Source: Sphingomonadaceae bacterium
GTDB lineage: Bacteria > Pseudomonadota > Alphaproteobacteria > Sphingomonadales > Sphingomonadaceae
Length of the DNA stretch: 64,000 nucleotides
Assembly: GCA_019239915.1 (NCBI GenBank)
Contig: JAFAZF010000058.1
Location: 1 to 64,000, forward strand
Direction of reading: 5' to 3'
In this document: in pieces, positions 25,028-33,468 of the stretch
Layout: each line of letters opens with the position of its first letter
How positions within the stretch are numbered: the stretch's first letter is position 1
Position numbers and translations under genes: made by a program
The notes under the pieces: generated by a model
Databases searched by the model: none
What the model was told of the DNA's origin: nothing
Seen by the model: only the letters and a program-made list of their open reading frames with translations

Positions 25028-25047
25028 GCTTGGGCGATTGTCCAAGC
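25028..25047. promoter_or_regulatory. inverted repeat, candidate operator
   Basis: GCTTGG-N8-CCAAGC lies midway between the divergent SDR (start 24978) and CoA ligase (start 25126). Size and spacing suit a TetR- or MarR-type dimer; the regulator is not identified. Confidence 0.45.
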
Positions 25048-25125
25048 CCAGATCGCTAGCTAAGTCACCCTTGTCATCGTCGACCGTGGAAGGCTCACCA
25101 TCGTCGGCGAATCGGAGGTTGGAGA

Positions 25126-26697
25126 ATGACGGTTCCGCCGGTCGACGCGCGAAATCTCGCCGACGCCTATGTTAGAGGAGCATTAGCGCACCCCGCCGCT
25201 CCCTTTATCCTGCATTCCGCTGCCCGTCCTGCGCGCGGGACGCTCGCGGAAATCCACCGCCGTGGACTGGTAGCCGGCGAGAATATGCGGCAGCTGGGCG
25301 TAGCGGCGGGTGAGGTGGTGGCGGTGCAGCTGCCGTCCTCGATCGAATGGCTCGTCGCTTGCGTTGGCATTGCGCACATCGGCGCGGTGATGCTGCCCAT
25401 CGTTTCTATCTACGGCGCAAAAGAGCTGTCTTTCATCCTGCCGCGCTCACGGGCGCGACTCTTAATCACGCCGGATGTGTGGCGGAACGTGGACAGCCGC
25501 TCGACGCTCGCCGAATCCGGGCCGCTCCCCGACCTGCTCGGGCATCTCGTTGTCGGCGAAGCGCGAGGCGACGCGATACCGTGGTCGCGGCTCGAGCAGC
25601 CGGCGGAACCGGCAGCGGCCACCCCGCGCGATGCCGATGACGTTGCCGTCCTCATCTATACGTCTGGCACGACGGCGGAACCGAAGGGCGTGCAGCATAG
25701 CGCACGCTCGATCCTTGCCGAGTTCGAGCAGCTGACCCGCTCTCGCCGGGGGCTTGACGAGATAAACCTTAATCCGTGGCCTCCGGGGCACGTCGCTGGC
25801 GCGTGGCAGATGTTCCGCTATCTCGCGTCCGGCAATCCGCTGATCGCAATGGAGGCGTGGGAACCCGGCGCGGCAGCCGCTCTGGTCGAGCGGCATCGCG
25901 TCTCGGTTTGCTCATTCACGCCCTATACGCTGATGGGGCTGATCGACGCCGCAGAGCGCGACGGGCGCGATCTCTCCAGCATCAAGAGCTGCATGGTCGG
26001 CGCCGCGCCGGTTCCGCCGACACTCATCGAACGTTGCGCGGCGCACGGACTGCAAACGTTCCGCTGTTACGGATCGAGCGAGCATCCAACGGTGACGGTC
26101 GGCTATCCGGACGATCCACTGGAGAAGCGGCTCAAGACCGAGGGTCGCCCGATGCTGGGCATCGAGATGCGGTTCGTGGACGAGGACGGCCACGAAATGC
26201 GCGATGGCGAAGCGGGCGAGATCGCATTGCGCGGCCCAGATCGCTTCATCGGCTACACCGATCCCGCGTTGAACGCGCGCGCATTCCTGCCGGATGGGTG
26301 GTTTCTGACTGGCGACGTTGGGAGGCTCGACGAGGACGGCTTCCTAATAATTTCGGATCGCAAGAAGGACATCATTATCCGCGGCGGCGAGAACATCTCG
26401 TCACGCGAAGTGGAGGATCTGCTCTTCTCGCATCCTGATATTGCCGAGGCTGCGGTTGTCGCAGCTCCTGATCCGAGGATGAGCGAAATCGTCTGCGCCT
26501 TCGTCATCGCCCGCCCCTGCGCGACGGTGACGCTCGAAAGCATCGCCGCGCATTTCGCCGCGGCCGGCGTTGCCAGGCAGAAGACGCCTGAACGGCTGAT
26601 GGTCGTCGCCGATCTACCGCGCAATGCCACCGGCAAGGTCCTCAAGCAGGAGCTGCGTGCCATTGCTCGTGAGCGGGCGTTGGAACGCGCAATCTGA
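25126..26697 (+). CDS. acyl-CoA ligase (AMP-forming)
   Basis: A 523-residue ANL-superfamily acyl-CoA synthetase that activates a carboxylic acid with ATP and CoA. Motifs in order: P-loop YTSGTTAEPKG (about 179-189), YGSSEHPTV (A5 region, about 315), GWFLTGDVGRLDEDGF (about 388-403), the hinge DRKKDIIIRGGENIS (about 407-421) and the catalytic lysine segment NATGKVLK (about 502). ATG 25126 has TTGGAG upstream. It converges on a crotonase gene, with an 8-bp hairpin between them acting as probable bidirectional terminator. The substrate is probably a medium-size alicyclic or branched acid (inference). Confidence 0.9.
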   Translation: MTVPPVDARNLADAYVRGALAHPAAPFILHSAARPARGTLAEIHRRGLVAGENMRQLGVAAGEVVAVQLPSSIEWLVACVGIAHIGAVMLPIVSIYGAKELSFILPRSRARLLITPDVWRNVDSRSTLAESGPLPDLLGHLVVGEARGDAIPWSRLEQPAEPAAATPRDADDVAVLIYTSGTTAEPKGVQHSARSILAEFEQLTRSRRGLDEINLNPWPPGHVAGAWQMFRYLASGNPLIAMEAWEPGAAAALVERHRVSVCSFTPYTLMGLIDAAERDGRDLSSIKSCMVGAAPVPPTLIERCAAHGLQTFRCYGSSEHPTVTVGYPDDPLEKRLKTEGRPMLGIEMRFVDEDGHEMRDGEAGEIALRGPDRFIGYTDPALNARAFLPDGWFLTGDVGRLDEDGFLIISDRKKDIIIRGGENISSREVEDLLFSHPDIAEAAVVAAPDPRMSEIVCAFVIARPCATVTLESIAAHFAAAGVARQKTPERLMVVADLPRNATGKVLKQELRAIARERALERAI

Positions 26698-26704
26698 GGG
26701 CTTG

Positions 26705-26735
26705 CCGCTAGCCTATTCGGCCAACCAGCTAGCGG
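26705..26735. terminator. bidirectional hairpin between convergent genes
   Basis: CCGCTAGC-N15-GCTAGCGG is a perfect inverted repeat lying directly after the CoA ligase and over the stop codon of the convergent crotonase gene, the expected place for a shared terminator. Confidence 0.5.
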
Positions 26736-27532
26736 GTCTCGAACTGCTTGCCCTTGCCCATGATCTCCCAGCGATCGACCTGGGGCACGCCTACGGGGTT
26801 GCCCAGCTGGCAATATTTGAGCGCGGTCTGCAAGGCGATGCCCCGCGGCATGTCGAGCGATTCCCAGATAGCGCGGACGGAGCCTTGTGTCGCAGCGCTC
26901 GGCTTGGCCGCGATCTTGCGCGCGAGCTCATCCGCCCGGTCCCACAATGCCTCCTGCGAGGTGACTTCGGTGACGAGTCCCAGCCGGAGTGCGGTATGCG
27001 CGGAGATACGTTCATCGTTGCCCAGAAGGACCATGCGGAGCACGTCACCGAGCGGCATGCGATAGGAAGCCAAAATCGGCTCGAGCGCCGAGGTCATGCC
27101 GTAAGTCACGTGAGGATCGAAGAACGTAGCATCGTCCGAGCAGATCACGACGTCGCACTCGCTGATCCAGTAGAAGGCACCTCCGGCCGCCAGACCGTGG
27201 ATCGCGCAGACGACGGGCTTCCAGCAACGCATCTGCTTCGGCCCGAGCTTCTCCCCCGGATCGGCGGCCAACCAGACATCGTCGACGACGATCTTGTTCT
27301 CGGGCTTCTCCGGATCGGTCGACTCCCGGACGTCGGCACCTGTCGAGAATGCTCTTCCTTTGGCGGCGCGCAGGACTATGCAGTGGACATCCTCGGTTTC
27401 CGCCGCCCAGCGCCAAAAATAGGCGAACTCGTCCAGCATCCGCTTGTTGAACGAATTCATTGCCTGGGGCCGGTTGATCGTCACAGTCGCGACGCGATCG
27501 ACGTGATCAACGATGATTGCCTGATATTCCAT
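26729..27532 (-). CDS. enoyl-CoA hydratase/isomerase family protein
   Basis: A 267-residue crotonase-fold protein. Oxyanion-hole segments are visible: RAAKGRAFSTGADV (about 58-71) and HGLAAGGAFYWISECDVVI (about 108-126). The two hydratase glutamates are replaced: Tyr stands at the GGG-x-E position and His in FDPHVTYG where P-E is usual. It may therefore be an isomerase, dehalogenase, hydrolase or C-C lyase rather than a hydratase. ATG 27532 is preceded by GGGAGGG. It is divergent from a LysR gene, with a LysR-box-like palindrome 28 bp upstream, so LysR probably controls it. Confidence 0.85.
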   Translation of the reverse strand: MEYQAIIVDHVDRVATVTINRPQAMNSFNKRMLDEFAYFWRWAAETEDVHCIVLRAAKGRAFSTGADVRESTDPEKPENKIVVDDVWLAADPGEKLGPKQMRCWKPVVCAIHGLAAGGAFYWISECDVVICSDDATFFDPHVTYGMTSALEPILASYRMPLGDVLRMVLLGNDERISAHTALRLGLVTEVTSQEALWDRADELARKIAAKPSAATQGSVRAIWESLDMPRGIALQTALKYCQLGNPVGVPQVDRWEIMGKGKQFETR

Positions 27533-27560
27533 GCCGACCCTCCCGCTCTTATGGCCCGGT

Positions 27561-27577
27561 GCCATAAGGTTTATGGC
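27561..27577. promoter_or_regulatory. LysR-type operator candidate
   Basis: GCCATAA-ggt-TTATGGC is a perfect 7-bp inverted repeat containing the T-N11-A pattern of LysR boxes, between the divergent crotonase (start 27532) and lysR (start 27728) genes. Confidence 0.6.
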
Positions 27578-27727
27578 TGCTGCCTTGCAATCGTGACGAC
27601 TGGACGCTGGATCTCGCGCCGCCGCAGACGATACATGGATAACCTAGTGAACCAGGCTTGCAATCCATATTGCGCTTGCTCACACTGCGCCAGCGCTGCG
27701 CAGACGGTGCTCGGAGCGGAGTGTGAC

Positions 27728-28678
27728 ATGTCGGATCTCGATCGCTTGATCCGGTTCTCGGTAGTCGCCGAAGAGCTGTCGTTTAGCCAGGCCGCCCGGC
27801 GGTTGAATGTGGACCAGCCCTGGTTATCGCGCCAGATCCAGCAACTTGAGGCGCAGCTCGGCTTCGCCCTGTTTGTCCGTTCAACACGGAAGGTGTCGCT
27901 CACCAAACAGGGGGAAGCGCTGTTCGCCCACGCCAGCAGGCTGGCGGACGCGGCACATGAATGCCAATTGGCGCGGCGCGAACTCGTGCGCGCGCACAGC
28001 CGGACGCTTGCGATCGGGGTCAACCCGTACAGCTTCTGGCTGCCCGAGCGGCGGCGGCTCATCGAGTGCTTCCAGTCTACGCATCCGCAGGTCACGATAT
28101 CCTTCGTGAGCGATCACAGTGCCAATCTGATGTCGCGGCTGCGACAGGGGTTGATCGATGTCGCGCTGCTCGCCGAACCATTCGACTTCGCGGATACCGA
28201 AGCGCTGATCATGCATGAGAGCCCAATCGCGCTGCTCGTGCCGCCTGACGATCCGCTTGCAGATCAGCGCCGCGTCCCGATCACGGACCTTGCCGGCCGA
28301 TGCATTCCGATGACCCCGCAGAAGACCAATCCCGCTTGCTGGAACGTGATCTACAAGCCGTTCTTAGATGCGGGCGCTATTCCCTGGATTGTCGCCGAAG
28401 GTGAGCCTGCGATCGCCTTCGTCGCGCGTGAAAAGCGCTTGCCTGTCATCTGCGTCGGCTGGCCCCATAGCGAGTTCGGCGCGCTAACAGGCTTCACGCA
28501 CGTGGCAATCGAAGATGCGCCCATTCATCGGTTCGCGCTCGTTCGCCGCCGCGAGCCCTCGCGTGGTCTGCTCAGAAATTTCTGGAATACGGCGTGCCGC
28601 CTCCTTGATGGCGATGCGCCTCACCCCATTGCCGACGGCTTCGACGAAGAGACGCTCCGGCCGACTGAGTTGGCTTGA
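27728..28678 (+). CDS. LysR family transcriptional regulator
   Basis: A 316-residue LysR regulator. The N-terminal helix-turn-helix (residues about 4-62) shows FSVVAEELSFSQAARRLNVD, QPWLSRQIQQLEAQLG and LFVRSTRKVSLTKQGE, the standard pattern; a periplasmic-binding-like effector domain follows from about residue 90 (LAIGVNPYSFW ... DVALLAEP). I start at ATG 27728, with CGGAG upstream; the frame is open across the whole complementary crotonase gene, which is a shadow. The likely target is the divergent crotonase and its own promoter, through the palindrome at 27561-27577. The inducer is unknown. Confidence 0.92.
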   Translation: MSDLDRLIRFSVVAEELSFSQAARRLNVDQPWLSRQIQQLEAQLGFALFVRSTRKVSLTKQGEALFAHASRLADAAHECQLARRELVRAHSRTLAIGVNPYSFWLPERRRLIECFQSTHPQVTISFVSDHSANLMSRLRQGLIDVALLAEPFDFADTEALIMHESPIALLVPPDDPLADQRRVPITDLAGRCIPMTPQKTNPACWNVIYKPFLDAGAIPWIVAEGEPAIAFVAREKRLPVICVGWPHSEFGALTGFTHVAIEDAPIHRFALVRRREPSRGLLRNFWNTACRLLDGDAPHPIADGFDEETLRPTELA

Positions 28679-28706
28679 GCGGCTGGGACTGCAGCAATCG
28701 CCAATC

Positions 28707-29492
28707 TCACAGCGCAAGCGAAAACCCGCCGTTGACGGGGTAATTCTGGCCCGTGATCCACTCGCCTGCATCGGATGCGAGCAGCAGCACGAGCGGAGCA
28801 ATATCGTTCGGCCTTCCCTGCCGCCGTACGATGTATCTTGAGAGCATTTGTTTCAGCAGCACCTGCTGCTCCGTCGTCGGCGCGGCATCCGGTCGGGCAA
28901 TGTTGCTGAGAGAAATGCTGTTTACCGTCACGCCATACCGTCCGAGCGAACGGGCCAGCGCGCGTGAAAAGCCTGCCGCCCCCGCCTTCGCCGCGGAATA
29001 GGCTTCATGCCCCTGTTCGCCGGTTCGGCCTGCATCAGACACGATAGTGATAACGCGGCCCCACCCGCGCGCCACCATCCCTCCGGTAACGGCGTGTGCA
29101 CAGTTCATCACCCCGAACAGGTTGACGTGGAAATAGCGATCCCACTCCGCGCGATCGGTCTTCCAGAAGTCGACGCGCGGCATCTCCCCGTCGGGTCCGG
29201 CGTTGCCGGCATTGTTGACGAGGATGTCGATCGAACCAAAGCTCTCCTCGATCCGCGAAACTATTCCGGCAACGCTGTCGCGGTCGCCGACATCCGCCTG
29301 GACGGCGAGTGCCTCGCCACCGTCGCTGCCGATTGCCGTGGCCACGCCCTCGGCGCGATCGCGCACGAAATCATTGATCGCGACCCGCGCACCGTGCGCC
29401 GCGAGCGTTCGCGCGATCTCGGCTCCGACACCCTGCCCCGCCCCGGTGACGAGCGCGGTGCGACCTGAAAGATCAAAGCTCTGGCGCGGCAT
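28707..29492 (-). CDS. SDR family oxidoreductase
   Basis: A 261-residue classical SDR: TGAGQGVG (about 16-23), NNAGNAG (about 90-96), catalytic YSAAK near residue 163, and VTVNSIS followed by C-terminal ITGQNYPVNGG. Start is ATG 29492 with GGAGGT 5 nt upstream; the frame runs on to 29972 over the divergent SDR. Its stop lies 28 nt from that of the convergent lysR gene. It is divergent from another SDR with only 66 nt between the starts, so both may share control. Confidence 0.88.
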   Translation of the reverse strand: MPRQSFDLSGRTALVTGAGQGVGAEIARTLAAHGARVAINDFVRDRAEGVATAIGSDGGEALAVQADVGDRDSVAGIVSRIEESFGSIDILVNNAGNAGPDGEMPRVDFWKTDRAEWDRYFHVNLFGVMNCAHAVTGGMVARGWGRVITIVSDAGRTGEQGHEAYSAAKAGAAGFSRALARSLGRYGVTVNSISLSNIARPDAAPTTEQQVLLKQMLSRYIVRRQGRPNDIAPLVLLLASDAGEWITGQNYPVNGGFSLAL

Positions 29493-29558
29493 CGGCACCT
29501 CCATTGTAGAAAGTTGACGGATCGTCCATTCCTCATGCGAGAGCAACAGGAGAGAGCG

Positions 29559-30419
29559 ATGAGGGTAGCATCTGGCGCGCGCCGCTTCGCGGTGGTGACT
29601 GGCGCGAACGGAGGCATGGGCCGCGCCTGTGCGCGCATGATCGGCGAAACCATGGAGCTGGTACTCACCGATATCAACGGGGTCGGGCTCCATGCCTTTG
29701 CGGAGGACTTGCGCAACGAAGGCTACAGCGTACGCGCCGTTCTCGCCGGGGATCTTGCGGACCCGGGTTTGACGAAGCGCATCGGCGACGCGGCGGGCGG
29801 CAGTGCAGGTTTCGGCGCGCTGATCCATACCGCCGCCCTCTCGCCCGCCCTTGCGCCATGGGAGCGGATCATGCGCGCAAATGCTGTCGGCACTGCGCGT
29901 CTGCTCGGCGCCATCGAGCCCTTGTTGCAGCCCGGAGCGGTAGCCGTACTGATCGCCTCGATGGCGGCCCACATGGCGCCCGTGCTGGCTGATGTCGATG
30001 CGATCCTAGACGATCCGCTCGCCGCGGATTTCTTGGATTGCATCGGGAAAGTGATCGATCGCCTCGCTGATCACAAGGATCCGCGCGGGCCGGCCATCGT
30101 CAGCTATGGCCTGTCCAAGCGAATGGTGATGCGGATGTGCGAACATCGGGCGGCGTTGTGGGCGCGCAATGGTGCTCGCATCGTTTCAATTTCGCCGGGC
30201 ACAATCTGGACACCGATGGGCCGCAAGGAGGCCGAGGAGAATCCGACTGCCGCGCGCGTGGTTGCCGCGACGCCGGCGGCGCGCTGGGGCACGGTCATGG
30301 ACATTGCTGCCGCCGCTCGGTTTTTGATCAGCGATTCAGCGAGCTTCGTGACTGGAACCGATCTGCGCATCGATGGCGGTGTCACGCCCGTGTTGCGCAC
30401 GGCCCAGCTCGCGGGCTGA
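29559..30419 (+). CDS. SDR family oxidoreductase
   Basis: A 286-residue SDR with TGANGGMG near the N terminus and catalytic YGLSK near residue 186, later than usual because of an inserted helical segment after ASMAAHM (ILDDPLAADFLDCIGKVI). That insertion resembles 3alpha-hydroxysteroid-dehydrogenase-like extended SDRs. PG motif: ISPGTI; C terminus FVTGTDLRIDGG. ATG 29559 has GGAGAGAGCG upstream; the frame extends to 29514. A MarR gene follows 103 nt downstream, suggesting control of this segment by that regulator. Confidence 0.87.
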   Translation: MRVASGARRFAVVTGANGGMGRACARMIGETMELVLTDINGVGLHAFAEDLRNEGYSVRAVLAGDLADPGLTKRIGDAAGGSAGFGALIHTAALSPALAPWERIMRANAVGTARLLGAIEPLLQPGAVAVLIASMAAHMAPVLADVDAILDDPLAADFLDCIGKVIDRLADHKDPRGPAIVSYGLSKRMVMRMCEHRAALWARNGARIVSISPGTIWTPMGRKEAEENPTAARVVAATPAARWGTVMDIAAAARFLISDSASFVTGTDLRIDGGVTPVLRTAQLAG

Positions 30420-30522
30420 AAGCTGTCGCATTGCTCATCGATGCGTATCGTATGGACACTGGCGGAGGCTGCTCTTCGACGTGGAGATTGACACATTGAT
30501 GGCAAATCGATGGTGAGCCGGA

Positions 30523-30987
30523 ATGAATGAAGAATCGCGCGCAGAACTGTTCATTCGGTTGCTGGATGAGGTGGCGAGGACGCGCGGGCGCATCGCGAGC
30601 GCCTTTGCAGCGAGCCGCGCGGCCAGCGGCCTTTCCGATCTCGAGATGGTCGTCCTAAACGCCGTCACCGGCGCTGCCTCTCCGCCCACGGTCCCACAGA
30701 TCGGCCGCAGCCTCGGTCATGCCAGGCAGGTGGTTCAGCGCGCGGCTTCGGCGCTGGTCGCGAAAGAACTGGCGGAGTGGATGACCAATCCCGACCACAA
30801 GCGCGCTCACCGCCTCGTTGCGACCGCGAAGGGGCAGGCCCTTAAGCAACGTGCCGATGCGCAAGGTCTGGCGGCGGCGGAACACCTTGCCGCAGGACTG
30901 GACACCGCGCTGCTGCGCCAAGCGGTCGATGCTCTCCACCACGTCCGCAAGCGTCTCGAGGATCACGCTCGAGCAGTCAGCCGATGA
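30523..30987 (+). CDS. MarR family transcriptional regulator
   Basis: A 154-residue winged-helix regulator. The HTH region covers about residues 35-90 (LSDLEMVVLNAVTG, TVPQIGRSLGHARQVVQRAASAL, then LAEWMTNPDHKRAHRLVATAKG as wing). The D-x-R wing motif is slightly altered (PDHKRAHR). The start ATG 30523 is preceded by GAGCCGGA. It lies between an SDR and a CoA ligase on the same strand and a partial palindrome at 30989-31007 follows it, so the ligase is a plausible target. Confidence 0.82.
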   Translation: MNEESRAELFIRLLDEVARTRGRIASAFAASRAASGLSDLEMVVLNAVTGAASPPTVPQIGRSLGHARQVVQRAASALVAKELAEWMTNPDHKRAHRLVATAKGQALKQRADAQGLAAAEHLAAGLDTALLRQAVDALHHVRKRLEDHARAVSR

Positions 30988-30988
30988 C

Positions 30989-31007
30989 TTGTATAACCTA
31001 GTTGCAA
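30989..31007. promoter_or_regulatory. imperfect palindrome upstream of CoA ligase
   Basis: TTGTATAACCTAGTTGCAA contains inverted TTG...AAC / GTT...CAA elements around a CTA centre, just after the marR stop and 55 bp before the CoA ligase start. It may be the MarR operator (inference). Confidence 0.4.
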
Positions 31008-31061
31008 CGGTGATGGCCCTGCTCTAGAAAATCACCTGGCTCATCTTCAAGTCTGGACCTC

Positions 31062-32555
31062 ATGCCCATCGTCCGCCGCCTAACCGATGTGCTCAAGATC
31101 CGCGCAAGTCGACAGCCTGACCAGATCGCGCACGATGATACGCGCCGCGCCATCAGCTTCGCCGAATGGGATCGCGAGGCCGACGAGATTAGCGGAGGCC
31201 TTGCTGCGGCTGGGCTGAGGCCGGGTGACCGCGTCTTCCTGCCAATCAGCAACACCCATGCCGTCGAGCATGCCGTTGCAGCGTTCGCGGTGCTGCGCGC
31301 GGGCGGCATCGTCGTGCCGATCAACACTCGCTTCGCGGCCGCCGAAATCCGCGGTTACGCCGAGCTAACGCGCCCGCGCTTCGCCATCTACGACAGCGAG
31401 GCGGCGCTGGCAGAACTCACGCTCGACCGCGCCTGGCATGTCGCATCCATGCCGCGCGATCTCGCAGCCCTCCCCGATCAATCGAAGCTCGATGCAGAGG
31501 CCGATGCGGAAATTCTCGCCACGTCCGGCACCACCGGCAAGATCAAGGGTGTCGTGGTCTCGCATCCTGATCTGCTTGGGGATGCGACCGGGCTCAATAT
31601 GGATCGCTCCCGCTCGACGCTGCACGCCTTGCCCTTCACTGGCTCCGGCGGGAATCTCGGCGTGATGATATTGCCGGTGAAGGGCGGCGCGACGACCTAC
31701 ACGCAGCCCAAATTCGACCCTGCCGGCTTTGCTGCCTTGGTCGCCGAAAAGCGGCCAGAAACGGTGTATCTCGTGCCGACCATGCTGCGGCTGATCCTCG
31801 ACCTGCCGGATATCGCGAACTTTGATTTCTCGTCTATGAAGTGGCTGATGACGGGAACGGCGCCGCTACCGCACGATTCCGTCATGCGCGCCAAGGCGCT
31901 GTGGCCGCAGGCACGCATCCGCAACAGCTATGGCATGTCGGAAGGGAGCTTCGGTCTCGTTACGCGAAGCGAAAAGTCGGTGCTCAAGCCGGGCTGCGTC
32001 GGGCCGATGAATGCAAACGTTCAAGTTCGCGACGATCAAGGCGGCATCGCGGCGATCGGCCAAGTCGGCGAAGTCTTCGGTCTGCAGAAGCACCCTCGCC
32101 GCTACTGGGGTGATGACCAGGCCTCACGCGACACCTTCCCGGGCGGTTGGACGAAGACGGGCGACCTCGGTTTCGTCGACGACGACGGCGATCTCATCCT
32201 CTGCGGCCGCTCGAAGGAGCTGATCATCCGCGGCGGCTACAACATCACGCCGATGGAGATCGAGACGGTTCTGCACGATCATCCGGCGGTGAAAGACGCG
32301 GCGGTGGTCGGTATCGACCATGAGGTGCTCGGCGAGGACGTGGCTGCCGCGGTGACCTTCAAGGCCGGTATGAGCGCCTCGGTGGCCGAGCTCACCGCCT
32401 ATGCGCGTCAGCGCCTTGCCGACAACAAGGTGCCTCGGACGATCATGGTATTGAAAGAGCTGCCGCTCAACCAGACCGGCAAGGTGCTCAAGCGCGAGTT
32501 AAAGCCGCTGCTCCAAGAAGAAGCCGCTAGGGCCAAGACCGACCGGGGCGTCTGA
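31062..32555 (+). CDS. acyl-CoA ligase (AMP-forming)
   Basis: A 497-residue ANL-family ligase. Motifs: ATSGTTGKIKGVV (P-loop, about 152-164), MTGTAPLPHD (about 264), YGMSEGSFG (about 289), KTGDLGFVDDDGDLI (about 366-380), GRSKELIIRGGYNI (about 384-397) and catalytic NQTGKVLKRELK (about 473). It differs clearly from the ligases at 25126, 40366 and 62465, so each probably handles a different acid in the pathway. The start ATG 31062 has no strong Shine-Dalgarno. A MarR gene precedes it by 74 nt. Confidence 0.9.
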   Translation: MPIVRRLTDVLKIRASRQPDQIAHDDTRRAISFAEWDREADEISGGLAAAGLRPGDRVFLPISNTHAVEHAVAAFAVLRAGGIVVPINTRFAAAEIRGYAELTRPRFAIYDSEAALAELTLDRAWHVASMPRDLAALPDQSKLDAEADAEILATSGTTGKIKGVVVSHPDLLGDATGLNMDRSRSTLHALPFTGSGGNLGVMILPVKGGATTYTQPKFDPAGFAALVAEKRPETVYLVPTMLRLILDLPDIANFDFSSMKWLMTGTAPLPHDSVMRAKALWPQARIRNSYGMSEGSFGLVTRSEKSVLKPGCVGPMNANVQVRDDQGGIAAIGQVGEVFGLQKHPRRYWGDDQASRDTFPGGWTKTGDLGFVDDDGDLILCGRSKELIIRGGYNITPMEIETVLHDHPAVKDAAVVGIDHEVLGEDVAAAVTFKAGMSASVAELTAYARQRLADNKVPRTIMVLKELPLNQTGKVLKRELKPLLQEEAARAKTDRGV

Positions 32556-32583
32556 AGCGGCTGCCCGGACCAGGCGCCGCTTC
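32554..32583. terminator. bidirectional hairpin between convergent genes
   Basis: GAAGCGGC-N14-GCCGCTTC is a perfect 8-bp inverted repeat that begins at the ligase stop codon and fills the 44-bp gap to the convergent thioesterase gene. Confidence 0.55.
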
Positions 32584-32599
32584 CTCGTTGCCATATGGG

Positions 32600-33463
32600 T
32601 CAACGCAGCCGCAATAATCCCTCTTGCGCCACCGAGCCAATCATCCTCCCCGTCCGATCATAGAAGGTGCCGCGTGCAAGAGCACGCGAGCCGCCGGTCC
32701 AGGGCGTCTCGAGCGACCACAACGTCCAGTCGTCAAAGTTCGGCTGCCCATGAAACCAGATGGTGTGGTCGAGGCTCGCCGAATCCATCGCTGTCGTCGA
32801 CCAATAAATGCCGTGTGGCAGCAGTCCGGTCGAAAGAAGCATCATATCGCTGATATAGGCCAGTACCGCCTGAGCCATGATCGGATTGCGAGAAATCGAG
32901 ACGGTCGGCCTGACCCAGAAATGCTGCACCGGCGCCGACTTGCTCGGATTGACGAAATCGCGTGGAGTCACGGGCCTCAGTTCGATTGGCGCATCGAATG
33001 CGATCGGACCTGCCCATGCAACGCCGGGCGTCGCGAGCGCTTCGGCGCGAAGGTCGCGTTCGGAGCGAAGACCATCGGGGGATGGAACTTGGGGCATCGG
33101 ATATTGATGCACCAAGCCTTCCTCTTCCGATTGCGCAGAAACTATTGCAATGAACAGCTTTCGCCCGTCTTGAAGCGCGGTCACCTGCCGCGTGGAGAAG
33201 CTTCGTCCCTCGCGAAGCATCTCAACCTCGAACAGCATCTCGCCGCCGCCATCTCCGGCACGCAAGAAATGCCCGTGAAGCGAATGAGCGGGCCGGTCCG
33301 CAACGGTGCTGAGCGCTGCCACCAACGCTTGCGCCACGACTTGCCCACCAAAAGCGCGAGCACTCCCGCACGATATGGTAGGCGAGCGAAACCTGCCCTC
33401 GCCATCGGGTGCGAGGGTAAGCAGATCGACAAGATTGGCGGAGCGGCGATCCGACGGGCTCAT
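32600..33463 (-). CDS. acyl-CoA thioesterase II (TesB-like)
   Basis: A 287-residue double-hotdog thioesterase hydrolysing acyl-CoA to free acid and CoA. TesB markers: FGGQVVAQALVAALSTV (about 41-57), AHSLHGHFLRAG (about 62-73), FSTRQVTALQDGRKLF, and the C-terminal half with SLDHTIWFHG and ARGTFYDRTGRMIGSVAQEGLLR. The catalytic Asp/Gln/Thr region is preserved as far as can be judged. ATG 33463 lies 5 nt after the stop of the upstream SDR, indicating translational coupling; TTG 33487 is an alternative. It probably recovers CoA or releases side products. Confidence 0.88.
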   Translation of the reverse strand: MSPSDRRSANLVDLLTLAPDGEGRFRSPTISCGSARAFGGQVVAQALVAALSTVADRPAHSLHGHFLRAGDGGGEMLFEVEMLREGRSFSTRQVTALQDGRKLFIAIVSAQSEEEGLVHQYPMPQVPSPDGLRSERDLRAEALATPGVAWAGPIAFDAPIELRPVTPRDFVNPSKSAPVQHFWVRPTVSISRNPIMAQAVLAYISDMMLLSTGLLPHGIYWSTTAMDSASLDHTIWFHGQPNFDDWTLWSLETPWTGGSRALARGTFYDRTGRMIGSVAQEGLLRLR

Positions 33464-33468
33464 GCGGC

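Noticed and set aside
26624-27727. N-terminal 368 codons of the long frame leading into lysR
   Set aside because: This part lies opposite the crotonase gene and has no motifs; the LysR domain begins exactly at ATG 27728 with a Shine-Dalgarno.
29505-29972. Upstream part of the frame containing the SDR at 28707-29492
   Set aside because: It is antisense to the divergent SDR at 29559 and lacks SDR features; GGAGGT supports the start at 29492.
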